The notes beneath the pieces are model-generated. The model made no database searches, was not told the origin of the DNA, and saw nothing but the letters and a program-made list of their open reading frames with translations. Positions 7,321-15,189 of a stretch of 17,974 nt of DNA are shown here, in pieces (position 1 is the stretch's first letter; the number at the start of each line of letters is the position of its first letter). The stretch covers positions 1-17,974 of the forward strand of contig JANYBA010000137.1 of NCBI GenBank assembly GCA_025360985.1, written 5' to 3'. The translations under genes were made by a program, and so were the position numbers. Source of the stretch: Gammaproteobacteria bacterium (GTDB taxonomy: Bacteria > Pseudomonadota > Gammaproteobacteria > Xanthomonadales > Xanthomonadaceae).

Positions 7321-8789
7321 TCGGGATTGGCCAGCCGCCGCAGCTGCGGGAACAGGTCCGAGGGCAACAGGCCCCGCTCGCCATCGATGCGCGCGGCGGC
7401 ATCGCCGGCCGCGGCATGCAGAAGGGCGCCATAGACCGCGGCTTGGAAAGCCGGCAAATGTTGGGCATGCAGGGCAGCAATCACGCCGGACAGCACGTCG
7501 CCCATGCCGCCGGTCGCCATGCCGGGGTTACCGGCGTCGATGACGGCGGTGACTTCGTTCGGCGCCGCCACCAAGGTGCCGGCGCCCTTGAGCACGACGG
7601 TGCATTGGAATCGGCGCACCAGTTCGTCGACGGCGGCGTAGCGATCGTCGACGAGCCGGTCCCGCTCCCAGCCGAGCAAGCGCGACGCCTCGCCCGGATG
7701 CGGCGTCAGGATCGCTTGCGGCAAGGGGCGCGGCCGTTCCGCGAGCAAATTTAGAGCGTCGGCATCGACGATCATCGGTTTCCCCGAGGCCACCGCTGCT
7801 TCGAACAGTGCGCGACCCCATTCGCGCTGGCCAAGTCCAGGCCCAACGGCGATCACATCCGCACGCTCGAGCAGCGGCTGCAGTGCCGCCGCATCTTCGA
7901 CTGCATGGGTCATCGCCTCCGGGCGCGCCGCGACCAGCGCGGCCACGCCTTCGCCACGCGTTGCCACGCTGGCCAGGCCAACACCGGCCCGCAGCGCGGC
8001 TTCGGCGCAGAGGCGCACCGCGCCGCCCATCCCCACTTCGCCGCCGATGCACAGGACATGGCCGTGTTCGCCCTTGTGCGCATTGGCGTGTCGCGGCGCG
8101 AGGCCGTCGGCGAGCTGCACCGCCCGCAGCAGCCGCGCAGCCGGGGGCGAATCCGAGACCAGTCCTGGCGGAAGGTCCAATCCGGCGAGAACGACTTCGC
8201 CGCAATAATCGCGCGCTGGCCCAGTGTGCAAGCCGCGTTTGCCAGCGATGAAGGTCAGCGTGATCGAGGCGCGAATCGGCGTGCCCAGCGCGCGCCCGCG
8301 ATCCGCGTCCACGCCGCTGGGCGCGTCGAGCGACAGCATCGGCCGCCGCGCGACGTTCAACTGGTCGATCAAGGCCTGCACTTCCTTGCCCGGTGGCCGA
8401 TCAAGCCCGATGCCGAACAGCGCATCGACCCAGACTTCGGCATCGGGGAGATTGCCGTCATAGAGGCGCGAAATCCCGCCCGCGTTCTCCCAGTCGCGTT
8501 GCGCCGAGCGGGCATCCCCGGCACGCGGATCGCCAGGCGCCACGACGACATCGACGGGGAAGCCGGCGGCCCTGGCCAGCCGCGCCACGACATAGCCATC
8601 GCCGCCGTTGTTGCCCGGGCCGCAGGCGATCGCGATGCGCCTGGCCTCGGGCCAGCGTTGGCGCAGCAAGGCCCAGGCCGCCGCTCCGGCGCGTTGCATC
8701 AATTCGGCGCTGCCGACGCCCGGAAGCACGGCGGCGCGCGCGTCCATTGCCCGGATCTGTTCGGTTCGATACAGCAGCGTCGAATTCAT
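7317..8789 (-). CDS. nnr: Bifunctional NAD(P)HX epimerase/dehydratase
   Basis: Repairs hydrated NADH and NADPH. The N-terminal YjeF_N epimerase domain (about 1-215) contains GPGNNGGDGYV (57-67), VDALFGIGL with D122, and LDAPSGVDAD. The C-terminal ADP-dependent (S)-NAD(P)HX dehydratase domain, of ribokinase-like fold (about 225-490), contains KGEHGHVL, LTPHPGEASRLL (361-372) and NPGMATGGMGDVLSG (421-435) with catalytic D431. At 490 residues it is the normal fused length. Start ATG 8789 is directly divergent from queG across 22 bases, and its stop overlaps tsaE by 4. A TTG-free, clean N terminus (MNSTLLYRTEQIRAMD) agrees with the family. Confidence 0.96.
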   Translation of the reverse strand: MNSTLLYRTEQIRAMDARAAVLPGVGSAELMQRAGAAAWALLRQRWPEARRIAIACGPGNNGGDGYVVARLARAAGFPVDVVVAPGDPRAGDARSAQRDWENAGGISRLYDGNLPDAEVWVDALFGIGLDRPPGKEVQALIDQLNVARRPMLSLDAPSGVDADRGRALGTPIRASITLTFIAGKRGLHTGPARDYCGEVVLAGLDLPPGLVSDSPPAARLLRAVQLADGLAPRHANAHKGEHGHVLCIGGEVGMGGAVRLCAEAALRAGVGLASVATRGEGVAALVAARPEAMTHAVEDAAALQPLLERADVIAVGPGLGQREWGRALFEAAVASGKPMIVDADALNLLAERPRPLPQAILTPHPGEASRLLGWERDRLVDDRYAAVDELVRRFQCTVVLKGAGTLVAAPNEVTAVIDAGNPGMATGGMGDVLSGVIAALHAQHLPAFQAAVYGALLHAAAGDAAARIDGERGLLPSDLFPQLRRLANPE

Positions 8790-8811
8790 GGCGCGATTCT
8801 ATACTGGGCCC
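8790..8811. promoter_or_regulatory. 22-bp divergent promoter region between nnr and queG
   Basis: The whole spacer is 22 bases. On the plus strand TATACT (8800-8805) is a good -10 box, with the expected start point 7 bases on, at or next to the A of the queG ATG (8812). On the minus strand the same bases read TATAGA/TAGAAT, and a start 6-8 bases further falls at the nnr ATG. Neither gene has room for a ribosome-binding site in the spacer. No strong -35 is seen on either side. Two divergent starts sharing one A/T core, possibly leaderless, is inference from spacing. Confidence 0.4.
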
Positions 8812-9858
8812 ATGCCCGACCTGCGCCAACTCGCCGACGACATCCAGACCTGGAGCCGCGAACTTGGCTTCCAGCAAGCGGGCATCGCCGATGTCGATCT
8901 CGGCAGAGACGAAGCGCAGCTGCGCGACTGGCTGGCGCAGGGCCAGCACGGCGAGATGGCGTACATGGCGCGCCATGGCGACAAACGTTCGCGTCCGCAG
9001 GAATTACTCCCCGGCACTTTGCGGGTGATCAGCGTGCGCATGGACTACGGCACCGGCAACGACGCCAACGCCTGGGCCACGATCGCGGCGGGCGAACGCG
9101 CCTACGTCGCCCGTTACGCGCTCGGCCGCGACTACCACAAGGTGATGAGAGCGCGCCTGCAGACGCTCGCCGACCACATCGCCGATCGGGTTGGTCCGTT
9201 CGGCTATCGCGTGTTCGTCGATTCGGCGCCGGTGCTGGAACGCGCGCTGGCGCGCAATGCCGGGCTGGGCTGGATCGGCAAGAACACCTGCCTGATCAAC
9301 AAGGACGCCGGCAGCTGGTTCTTCCTAGGCGAAATTTTCGTCGACATGCCCTTGCCCTTCGACGCCGCCGCCAGCGCGCATTGCGGCACCTGCACGCGCT
9401 GCATCGACATCTGTCCGACCGGGGCCATCGTCGCCCCCAACCGGGTCGATGCCCGGCGTTGCATCAGCTACCTGACGATCGAACTCGAGGGCAGCATTCC
9501 GGAAGAATTCCGCAAGCCTATCGGCAACCGCATCTTCGGCTGCGACGACTGCCAGCTGGTCTGTCCCTGGAACAAGTTCGCCAAGCGCCACGATGAGCCG
9601 GACTTCCGCGCGCGAAACAACCTCGACCAGGCCACGCTGGTGGAGCTTTTCGCCTGGACCGAGGACGAATTCCTCCAGCGTACCGAAGGCTCGGCGATCC
9701 GCCGGACCGGCTACATCGGCTGGCTGCGCAATATCGCGGTGGCGCTCGGCAATGCGCCGGGCGATCCCGGTGTCGTCGAAGCGCTGCAGTCACGCGCCGA
9801 TCACGAGAACGACGTTGTCCGCGAGCACGTAGCGTGGGGGCTCGCTCAACATCGGTAG
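8812..9858 (+). CDS. queG: Epoxyqueuosine reductase QueG
   Basis: The cobalamin- and iron-sulfur-dependent enzyme that reduces epoxyqueuosine to queuosine at the wobble base of tRNA. The protein has 348 residues. The active-site Asp137 lies in FVDSAPVLERALA, followed by GLGWIGKNTCLI. Two [4Fe-4S] sites are formed by C191, C194, C197, C251 and by C201, C217, C244, C247 (CGTCTRCIDICPTG and GCDDCQLVCPWNK). A C-terminal HEAT-like part ends REHVAWGLAQHR. An in-frame ATG at 8788 would add MARFYTGP, but ATG 8812 aligns with the start of E. coli QueG. The stop TAG (9856-9858) lies inside the GTAG head of a REP unit. Opposite to nnr, as in E. coli. Confidence 0.96.
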   Translation: MPDLRQLADDIQTWSRELGFQQAGIADVDLGRDEAQLRDWLAQGQHGEMAYMARHGDKRSRPQELLPGTLRVISVRMDYGTGNDANAWATIAAGERAYVARYALGRDYHKVMRARLQTLADHIADRVGPFGYRVFVDSAPVLERALARNAGLGWIGKNTCLINKDAGSWFFLGEIFVDMPLPFDAAASAHCGTCTRCIDICPTGAIVAPNRVDARRCISYLTIELEGSIPEEFRKPIGNRIFGCDDCQLVCPWNKFAKRHDEPDFRARNNLDQATLVELFAWTEDEFLQRTEGSAIRRTGYIGWLRNIAVALGNAPGDPGVVEALQSRADHENDVVREHVAWGLAQHR

Positions 9859-9923
9859 GAGCGAATTTATTCGCGACCGGATTCGCGTCGCGCCTTGGGT
9901 CGCGAATGAATTCGCTCCTACCG
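9853..9923. repeat. Inverted pair of GTAG REP units (BIME) between queG and pgi
   Basis: Arms 9853-9878 and 9898-9923 are inverted 26-base repeats with one mismatch, separated by 19 bases. Each arm begins CGGTAGGAGCGAAT and ends TTCGCGACC, and contains its own small palindrome, GCGAA..TTCGC around a 4-base loop. The GTAG head followed by a palindrome is the hallmark of the REP class mobilised by REP-associated tyrosine transposases (RAYT); none is encoded here. The pair can fold into one long hairpin and may act as a 3' end for both convergent genes, but no T-run follows. Both flanking stop codons are the TAG of the GTAG heads. Confidence 0.9.
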
Positions 9924-11432
9924 TGAATTTCGCGAGCGGGCTTCGTCAACCAACGCCGCCGTCACAGGATCTGAAGCGGTGCCAGCACCCGAAAGCACCG
10001 GCAGCAAGCCGTCGGCAAGGCGCTTGCCCCGCTGCACGCCCCACTGGTCGAAGGCATTGATGCCCCAGATCGTCGCCAGCGCGTAGACGCTGTGTTCGTA
10101 TAGCGCCAGCAGCTGCCCGAACGAGGCCGGTGTCAACTCGTCGAGCAGGATCATCGTGCTCGGGCGATTGCCGGGGTAGCGCTTTTGCACGTCGGCATTG
10201 TCTTCGCCGTTGGCCAGCGCCTCGGCCTGCGCGAACAGGTTCGCCAACTGGGCGCGATGGCTGCCGGCGTGTGAGTGCGCCGGACGCAGCACGCCGACGA
10301 ACTCCACGGGCACCGTGTCGGTACCCTGGTGCAAGGCCTGGAAAAAACTGTGCTGGCTGGAGGTGCCGACACCACCCCAAATTACCGGTACCGTCGCAAC
10401 GTCGAGCGCGCCGCCATCGGCGCGCACCGACTTGCCCAGGCTCTCCATGAACAATTGCTGCAAATAATCGGGCAGAAGTTCCAGGCGGGAATCGTAAGGA
10501 ATCACGGCGTGGCTGGCGAAGCCGAGGCCGTTGCGGTTCCAGACCATGGCCAGCGCGTGCCAATACGCCAGGTTTTGTTCCGGCGGCGACTTCAGCACAT
10601 GCGCGTCCATCGCCGCCGCGCCGTCGAGCATGGCCCGGAACCCGTCCATGCCGATCGCCAGCGCCAGAACGAACCCCACCGCGGACCACAGCGAATAGCG
10701 CCCGCCGACCCAATCCCACATCGGCAACACCTGCCCAGGCGGCACGCCGAACGCCGCGGCCTTGTCGACCTCGGCGCTCACCGCGTACAGGCGTGAGCGG
10801 TCCGGCAACCAGGCGCGCAGCATTTCGCCATTGAGCAAGGTTTCCTGGGTCGAGAAGCTTTTCGACACCAGGATCACCGCCGTCTTGTGCGGGTCGAGCG
10901 TGCGCATCAGCCGCGCCGTGGCATGGGCATCGGCATTGTTGATGAAGTGCAGGCGATAGCGGCCGCGCGAGGAATCGGCAAGCGCTTCGCAAGCCAGGCG
11001 CGGGCCAAGGTCGGAGCCGCCGATGCCGACGTTGACGATATCGGTGACGGCCGACGCGTCGAGTTCCGCCACCAACTCCGCCATGCGCGAGCGCGCCGCG
11101 TCGGCTTCGGCAACCTTGGCGTTTGCACCGCTCGACAGTCTGGAACGCAGGGCCGTATGCAAGGCCGGGCGGCGCTCCGAGGCATTGACCTCGGCGCCGT
11201 CGAACAAGTCGCGGAACGCTTGCGGCACACACCGCTCCCGCGCCAGCGCGAACAGGGCCGCGAGCGCGTCGCGGTCGTAGCGCTGGCGGGCGAAACTGGC
11301 ATGGACGGCGCCGACGCGCAGGGCGAAGTCGCGCGGCCGCGACGCATCCTCTGCAACCAATTCACGCAAGGGTTTCTCGCACAGCCGCGCCGCATGCAGA
11401 CTCAGCGATTGCCAGGCCGGCGCGATCTTCAT
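9918..11432 (-). CDS. pgi: Glucose-6-phosphate isomerase
   Basis: Interconverts glucose-6-phosphate and fructose-6-phosphate. The 504-residue protein has NVGIGGSDLGPR (134-145), ILVSKSFSTQET (187-198), QQLFMESLGK with catalytic E330, GTSSQH with catalytic H361, and INAFDQWGVQRGK ending at catalytic K470. It is shorter than E. coli Pgi (549 residues) at both ends but complete in the active-site blocks. ATG 11432 follows the panC stop by 4 bases, so it is the last gene of the pcnB-folK-panB-panC-pgi cluster. Its final codons and stop lie at the edge of a REP unit: the TAG is the reverse complement of 9918-9920, inside GTAG. Confidence 0.97.
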   Translation of the reverse strand: MKIAPAWQSLSLHAARLCEKPLRELVAEDASRPRDFALRVGAVHASFARQRYDRDALAALFALARERCVPQAFRDLFDGAEVNASERRPALHTALRSRLSSGANAKVAEADAARSRMAELVAELDASAVTDIVNVGIGGSDLGPRLACEALADSSRGRYRLHFINNADAHATARLMRTLDPHKTAVILVSKSFSTQETLLNGEMLRAWLPDRSRLYAVSAEVDKAAAFGVPPGQVLPMWDWVGGRYSLWSAVGFVLALAIGMDGFRAMLDGAAAMDAHVLKSPPEQNLAYWHALAMVWNRNGLGFASHAVIPYDSRLELLPDYLQQLFMESLGKSVRADGGALDVATVPVIWGGVGTSSQHSFFQALHQGTDTVPVEFVGVLRPAHSHAGSHRAQLANLFAQAEALANGEDNADVQKRYPGNRPSTMILLDELTPASFGQLLALYEHSVYALATIWGINAFDQWGVQRGKRLADGLLPVLSGAGTASDPVTAALVDEARSRNSR

Positions 11433-11436
11433 GGCC

Positions 11437-12285
11437 TCAGGCGGAATCGAATTCGAGGTTGTCGATCAGGCGGGTGCGACCGAGGCGGGCGGCGATCAGC
11501 GCCAACAGGCCGGGTTCTTCGGGTGATTTCGCCCGCATGAGGTCGCTGCGGCGGATCTCGGCGTAGTCCACGCTGAAGCCGGCCATGGTCAGGCGCTGCT
11601 CGGCCTCGGCCTCGATCGCATCGATCGGGAATCCGTGCCCGCGCTGTTCGCGCATGAAGCACAGCGTCTGGTAGATGAAGGTCGCGGTCTGGCGTTCGTC
11701 GCCCTGCAGGTACTGGTTGCGCGAACTCATCGCCAGGCCATCCGGCTCGCGCAAGGTCGGCGCCGGGACGATTTCGATCGGGAAACTCATCTCGGTCGCC
11801 ATGTAACGGATCACCTGGAGTTGCTGGTAGTCCTTGCGGCCGAAGACCGAAGCGTCCGGTTGCACCATGTTGAACAGCCGCGCGACCACTTGCGCGACGC
11901 CATTGAAGTGGCCGGGCCGGTGCGCGCCGTCGAGGATGTCGGTGATGCCTGGCACGTGCATCTGCACGCAGCCGATGGTTCCGAACGGATACATTTCCTC
12001 GACGCTGGGCAACAACAGCGCGTCGCAACCCTTGGCCGCGAGGCCGGCGATGTCCGAGTCAGGGGTGCGCGGATAGCGCGCGTAGTCTTCGTTGGGTCCG
12101 AACTGGGTGGGATTGACGAAGATGCTCGCGACCACCTTGTCGGAATGCTGCCTGGCGAGCTCGACCAGGGCGAAATGGCCGGCATGCAGGTTGCCCATGG
12201 TCGGCACGAAACCGACCCGCTGGCCCTGGCTTCGCCATTCGGAGACTCGTCGACGCAACTCCGCGACCGACTTGAAGGTATTCAT
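11437..12285 (-). CDS. panC: Pantothenate synthetase
   Basis: Joins pantoate and beta-alanine with ATP to give pantothenate, the precursor of coenzyme A. The 282-residue protein has [12 protein letters not shown] (26-37), whose HxGH pair is H34 and H37, [19 protein letters not shown] (55-73), [14 protein letters not shown] (147-160), and MSSRNQYL, the KMSKS-like loop. ATG 12285 overlaps the panB stop as ATGA, so the two are coupled. A longer open frame to 12540 is only antisense-free run-on into panB and lacks family similarity. The beta-alanine supplier panD is not in this cluster. Confidence 0.97.
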   Translation of the reverse strand: MNTFKSVAELRRRVSEWRSQGQRVGFVPTMGNLHAGHFALVELARQHSDKVVASIFVNPTQFGPNEDYARYPRTPDSDIAGLAAKGCDALLLPSVEEMYPFGTIGCVQMHVPGITDILDGAHRPGHFNGVAQVVARLFNMVQPDASVFGRKDYQQLQVIRYMATEMSFPIEIVPAPTLREPDGLAMSSRNQYLQGDERQTATFIYQTLCFMREQRGHGFPIDAIEAEAEQRLTMAGFSVDYAEIRRSDLMRAKSPEEPGLLALIAARLGRTRLIDNLEFDSA

Positions 12286-13121
12286 GCCTCGTAGCTGTGT
12301 TCGGCGGTTGGGAATTCGCCGCTCTTCACCGCGCGCACGAATGCCTTGATCGCGCCTTCGATCGAGCCGCCCTCGGCCAGGAAATCCTTGACGAAGCGCG
12401 GCCGGCGATGGCCGGAATTGATGCCGAGCAAGTCGTGCAAAACCAGCACCTGGCCGTCGCAACCGGGGCCCGCGCCGATACCGATGGTCGGAATGGCGAT
12501 TTCCTTGCTGATCTGCGCGGCGATCGCGGTGGGCACGCATTCGAGCACCAGCAGGTCGGCGCCAGCGTCGACGACGGCGTGGGCATCGGCCAGCAATTTC
12601 TTCGCGGCGGCTTCCTCCCTGCCCTGCACGGTGTAGCCGCCGAGGCGCAGCACCGATTGCGGGGTCAGGCCCAGGTGCGCGCAGACCGGGATGTCGCGCT
12701 CGGCCATGAAGCGGATCGATTCCAGCAGCGGGCCGGCGCCTTCGAGCTTGACCATGCTCGCGCCACCACGCGCCAGCATCGCCGCCGCCGCATCGAGCGC
12801 GCGCTCGGGCGTGGCATAGCTCTGGAACGGCATGTCGGCGACGAGCAATGCCTTGCGAATGCCGCGGGCGACGCAGGCCGTGTGGTAGACGATGTCCTCG
12901 ACCGTGACCGGCAGCGTGCTGGTATGCCCTTGCACGACCATGCCGAGCGAATCGCCGACCAGCACGACGTCGACGCCGGCGCCATCGAGCACGCGGGCGA
13001 AACTGGCGTCGTAGGCGGTGAGCGACGCGATCCGTTCGCCCTCCGCCTTCATCTTGCGCAGGCGCGGCACGGTAACGACGGACCGAGGCGCGGGCGCGGG
13101 CGGGGCGGGATTCGAATACAT
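12282..13121 (-). CDS. panB: 3-methyl-2-oxobutanoate hydroxymethyltransferase
   Basis: Transfers a hydroxymethyl group from methylene-tetrahydrofolate to alpha-ketoisovalerate, the first step of pantothenate synthesis. In the 279-residue protein the Mg ligands are D57 ([12 protein letters not shown]), D96 (VADMPFQSY) and E127 (MVKLEGA), and E194 (LVLECVP) is the catalytic acid. [20 protein letters not shown] is the conserved C-terminal block. The N terminus has a proline-rich lead (residues 5-12) before [13 protein letters not shown] 13121 lies 4 bases after the folK stop. The open frame extends back into folK, but that part is folK read out of frame. FolK upstream supplies the folate side of the same reaction. 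Confidence 0.97.
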   Translation of the reverse strand: MYSNPAPPAPAPRSVVTVPRLRKMKAEGERIASLTAYDASFARVLDGAGVDVVLVGDSLGMVVQGHTSTLPVTVEDIVYHTACVARGIRKALLVADMPFQSYATPERALDAAAAMLARGGASMVKLEGAGPLLESIRFMAERDIPVCAHLGLTPQSVLRLGGYTVQGREEAAAKKLLADAHAVVDAGADLLVLECVPTAIAAQISKEIAIPTIGIGAGPGCDGQVLVLHDLLGINSGHRRPRFVKDFLAEGGSIEGAIKAFVRAVKSGEFPTAEHSYEA

Positions 13122-13125
13122 GCGG

Positions 13126-13623
13126 CTAAGGTAGCGCGACCACGCCACTGGCATCCACTGCCGCCAGCAACTCGGCCACGGTTCCGCGACCTGGGATGTA
13201 CAGCGAGGGGGCGATTTCCGCCAAGGGAACGAGCACAAAGGCGCGTTCGTGCATGCGCGGATGCGGCAGGTGCAGCCCGGGCTCGTCCAGCGCCTCGTCG
13301 CCGACCAGCAGCAGGTCGAGGTCGAGTTCGCGCGGACCCCACTTCTCGCCTTCGCTGCGCACGCGGCCAAAGCGCTCCTCGATCTCCAGCAACTTGTCGA
13401 GCAGGATGCGCGGCGCCAGCCGGGTATTGAGCTCGGCCACGGCATTGATGAAATCGGGTTGGTCGGTCCGGCCCCAGGCGTGGGTGCGGTAGAGCGAGGA
13501 CTGCGAGCGCACGCTGGTCTGCGGCAGGCCATCGATCGCGAAGATCGCCTCCATGATCGTGGTCTCGACATCGCCGACGTTGCCGCCCAGGGCAATGAAG
13601 GTGCGGTTGGTCTGGGTGCTCAT
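13126..13623 (-). CDS. folK: 6-hydroxymethyl-7,8-dihydropterin pyrophosphokinase
   Basis: Transfers pyrophosphate from ATP to hydroxymethyl-dihydropterin in folate synthesis. The 165-residue protein has all family blocks: ALGGNVGD (11-18), QPDFINAV (55-62), [12 protein letters not shown] (95-106) with the Mg ligands D101 and D103, and [17 protein letters not shown] (121-137). ATG 13623 overlaps the pcnB stop as ATGA; this pcnB-folK coupling is also found in E. coli. The frame is open far upstream, but there it runs antisense-free through pcnB in the wrong frame. Confidence 0.97.
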   Translation of the reverse strand: MSTQTNRTFIALGGNVGDVETTIMEAIFAIDGLPQTSVRSQSSLYRTHAWGRTDQPDFINAVAELNTRLAPRILLDKLLEIEERFGRVRSEGEKWGPRELDLDLLLVGDEALDEPGLHLPHPRMHERAFVLVPLAEIAPSLYIPGRGTVAELLAAVDASGVVALP

Positions 13624-14990
13624 TCGGTGACTCCCACTGCCGTGGTCGCCGTTGCCGACCCGGACGGACGCCGCCGGCGCCGACGCCGGCGCGGCGCGTC
13701 GGCCGAATCTTCCGTCGTCGTCGCGACCCTGCCATCGGGCCCGGTCGGCAAGTGTTCGGCCAATTGCTCCGGCGACTGCGTCTGGGCCTCGCGCCAGAAC
13801 TCGACATCCGCGGCGATTTCCGGCGCGCCGGTCAGGCGCAATTCCAGGAAATCGAAGGCGGCGCGAAAACGCGGATGCGCCAGCAGGCGGAATACCCGCT
13901 TGCGTTGGCGCTGGCCGAAGCGCGGCTGCAACAACCAGATTTCCTGCATTGGCAAGGAGAACCGGCGCGGCAAGGCGATGCGCGCGGCCTGGTGCAAGGT
14001 CACCCGGTCGGCGGCGCGTTGCGGCGCCAGCGATTCGCTGACGCCCTGCTTGCCCAACACCGCCATTTCCCGGCAATAAGCCGGCCAGAGCATCGCCGCA
14101 AACAGGAACGCCGGCGTCACCGGTTTGTCGCTGGCGATGCGCGCGTCGGTGTTCTGCAGCGCTTTGACCAGGGTGGCGCGCAAGGCGCCGCTGCGATTGG
14201 TGGCGAGCGCGTGGCTGGTTTCGGGAAACAGCACATCGAAAAGCCCGAGCTGCTCGAGCAACAGGAAACTCTTCTCGCCGTGGCCGGACAGGAACAACTT
14301 CAGGCATTCGTCGAACAGCCGCGCCGGCGCCGCGCCCGACAGCAGGGGCGCCAGCCGCGGGATCGGCTCGGCGGCGGCGGGATCGATGCTGAAATCCAAC
14401 TTGGCCGCCAGGCGCGCGGCGCGCAGCATTCGCACCGGATCCTCGCGATAGCGTTGCTCGGGATCGCCGATCAGGCGCAGGACCCGGGCCTGGACATCGT
14501 CGAAGCCGCCGACGTAGTCGCGCACCGAGAAATCGTCGATCGCGTAGTACAGGGCATTGGCGGTGAAGTCGCGGCGGATCGCATCGTCCTCGATCGTGCC
14601 GTAGACGTTGTCGCGCGACAGCCGGCCATCGTCGGCGGTTTCGCGATCGCCGCTGCCGTCGTCGGTGTTGGCGCGAAACGTCGCCACTTCGATGACCTCG
14701 CGACCGTAGACCACATGCGCCAACCGGAAGCGGCGGCCGATGAGGCGGCAATTGCGGAATATGGCCCGGACCTGCTCGGGCGTCGCGCTGGTGGCGACGT
14801 CGAAATCCTTGGGGTGGCCGCCGATCAACAGATCGCGCACCGCTCCACCCACCAGGAAGGCATCGAAGCCACCCTCGCTCAGGCGGTAGAGCACGCGCAG
14901 CGCGTTCGGGCTGATGTCCTTGCGGGAAATGCAGTGGCCATCGCGCGCGACGACACGGGGCGATAGCGGGGGATGCGAGGGTTCCGTCAT
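13620..14990 (-). CDS. pcnB: Poly(A) polymerase I
   Basis: Adds 3' poly(A) tails that mark RNA for decay. The protein has 456 residues from ATG 14990. I prefer this ATG to the ORF's far start at 15131, because the added stretch overlaps the divergent tRNA-Glu gene and its promoter; GHCISRKDISPNALRVLYRL is the expected N-terminal block of the family. The nucleotidyltransferase core has LVGGAVRDLLIG (about 46-57) and KDFDVAT with D62 and D64, then RNCRLIGRRFRLAHV and RREDPVRMLRAAR-like RYREDPVRMLRAAR. The C terminus is a basic tail with eight consecutive arginines, a common trait of bacterial PAP I. AGGA lies just upstream of the start. First gene of the folK-pan-pgi cluster. Confidence 0.96.
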   Translation of the reverse strand: MTEPSHPPLSPRVVARDGHCISRKDISPNALRVLYRLSEGGFDAFLVGGAVRDLLIGGHPKDFDVATSATPEQVRAIFRNCRLIGRRFRLAHVVYGREVIEVATFRANTDDGSGDRETADDGRLSRDNVYGTIEDDAIRRDFTANALYYAIDDFSVRDYVGGFDDVQARVLRLIGDPEQRYREDPVRMLRAARLAAKLDFSIDPAAAEPIPRLAPLLSGAAPARLFDECLKLFLSGHGEKSFLLLEQLGLFDVLFPETSHALATNRSGALRATLVKALQNTDARIASDKPVTPAFLFAAMLWPAYCREMAVLGKQGVSESLAPQRAADRVTLHQAARIALPRRFSLPMQEIWLLQPRFGQRQRKRVFRLLAHPRFRAAFDFLELRLTGAPEIAADVEFWREAQTQSPEQLAEHLPTGPDGRVATTTEDSADAPRRRRRRRRPSGSATATTAVGVTE

Positions 14991-15058
14991 GGGTCCTGTG
15001 GGCCGGTCCTGCCGGGCAGCGTCTGCGCCGGGAGCTAGGCGACTGGTCAGTCGAGCCG

Positions 15059-15067
15059 CTATACTAG
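15059..15067. promoter_or_regulatory. Shared -10 region for tRNA-Glu (plus) and possibly pcnB (minus)
   Basis: CTATACTAG contains TATACT at 15060-15065 on the plus strand, a good -10 box for tRNA-Glu. It is followed by a GC-rich discriminator (AGCCCCTGCC), a feature of stringently controlled stable-RNA promoters, and would start transcription near 15072, about 20 bases before the mature tRNA. No clear -35 is visible. On the minus strand the same bases read CTAGTATAG, offering a weaker -10 for pcnB with a leader of about 60 bases. This 102-base gap holds nothing else that I recognise. Confidence 0.45.
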
Positions 15068-15092
15068 CCCCTGCCATCGGCGCAATCCATGC

Positions 15093-15168
15093 GCTCCCTT
15101 CGTCTAGTGGCCCAGGACACGGCCCTCTCAAGGCTGGAACACGAGTTCGAACCTCGTAGGGAGCGCCA
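15093..15168 (+). tRNA. tRNA-Glu, anticodon CUC
   Basis: 76 bases fold as a standard cloverleaf. The acceptor stem GCTCCCT pairs with AGGGAGC (15158-15164), discriminator G is at 15165, and CCA is encoded at 15166-15168. The anticodon stem CGGCC/GGCTG has one G-U pair, and the loop CTCTCAA puts anticodon CTC at 15127-15129. The T arm is ACGAG-TTCGAAC-CTCGT. The 5' part (CCTTCGTCTAGTGGCCCAGG) is nearly identical to E. coli tRNA-Glu, which carries UUC; here the middle T is preceded by C, so GAG is read directly. fdxA begins 21 bases downstream with no terminator between. Confidence 0.97.
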
Positions 15169-15189
15169 CTTCAACAGGCCGGACGCATC

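Noticed and set aside
7905..9596. 563-codon plus-strand open frame
   Set aside because: It crosses the antisense of nnr, the divergent promoter gap and queG in the wrong frame. The peptide is low-complexity arginine-rich with no family signature.
9853..9923. CRISPR repeat or phage attachment site
   Set aside because: There are only two inverted copies with internal palindromes and a GTAG head, no regular spacers, no cas or integrase genes. A REP pair explains it.
12282..13595. Possible FolK-PanB fusion in one minus-strand frame
   Set aside because: The upstream part of this frame is folK read in the wrong frame. folK has its own stop at 13126-13128 and panB starts at ATG 13121.
13126..14751. 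541-codon minus-strand frame ending in folK
   Set aside because: Only the last 165 codons are FolK. The upstream part is pcnB read out of frame; the real folK start is the ATGA overlap at 13620-13623.
15059..15168. tRNA gene as an integration hotspot with an island
   Set aside because: Downstream is fdxA and then the dapA region with ordinary gene order. No integrase, direct repeat of the tRNA 3' end or base-composition shift is visible.
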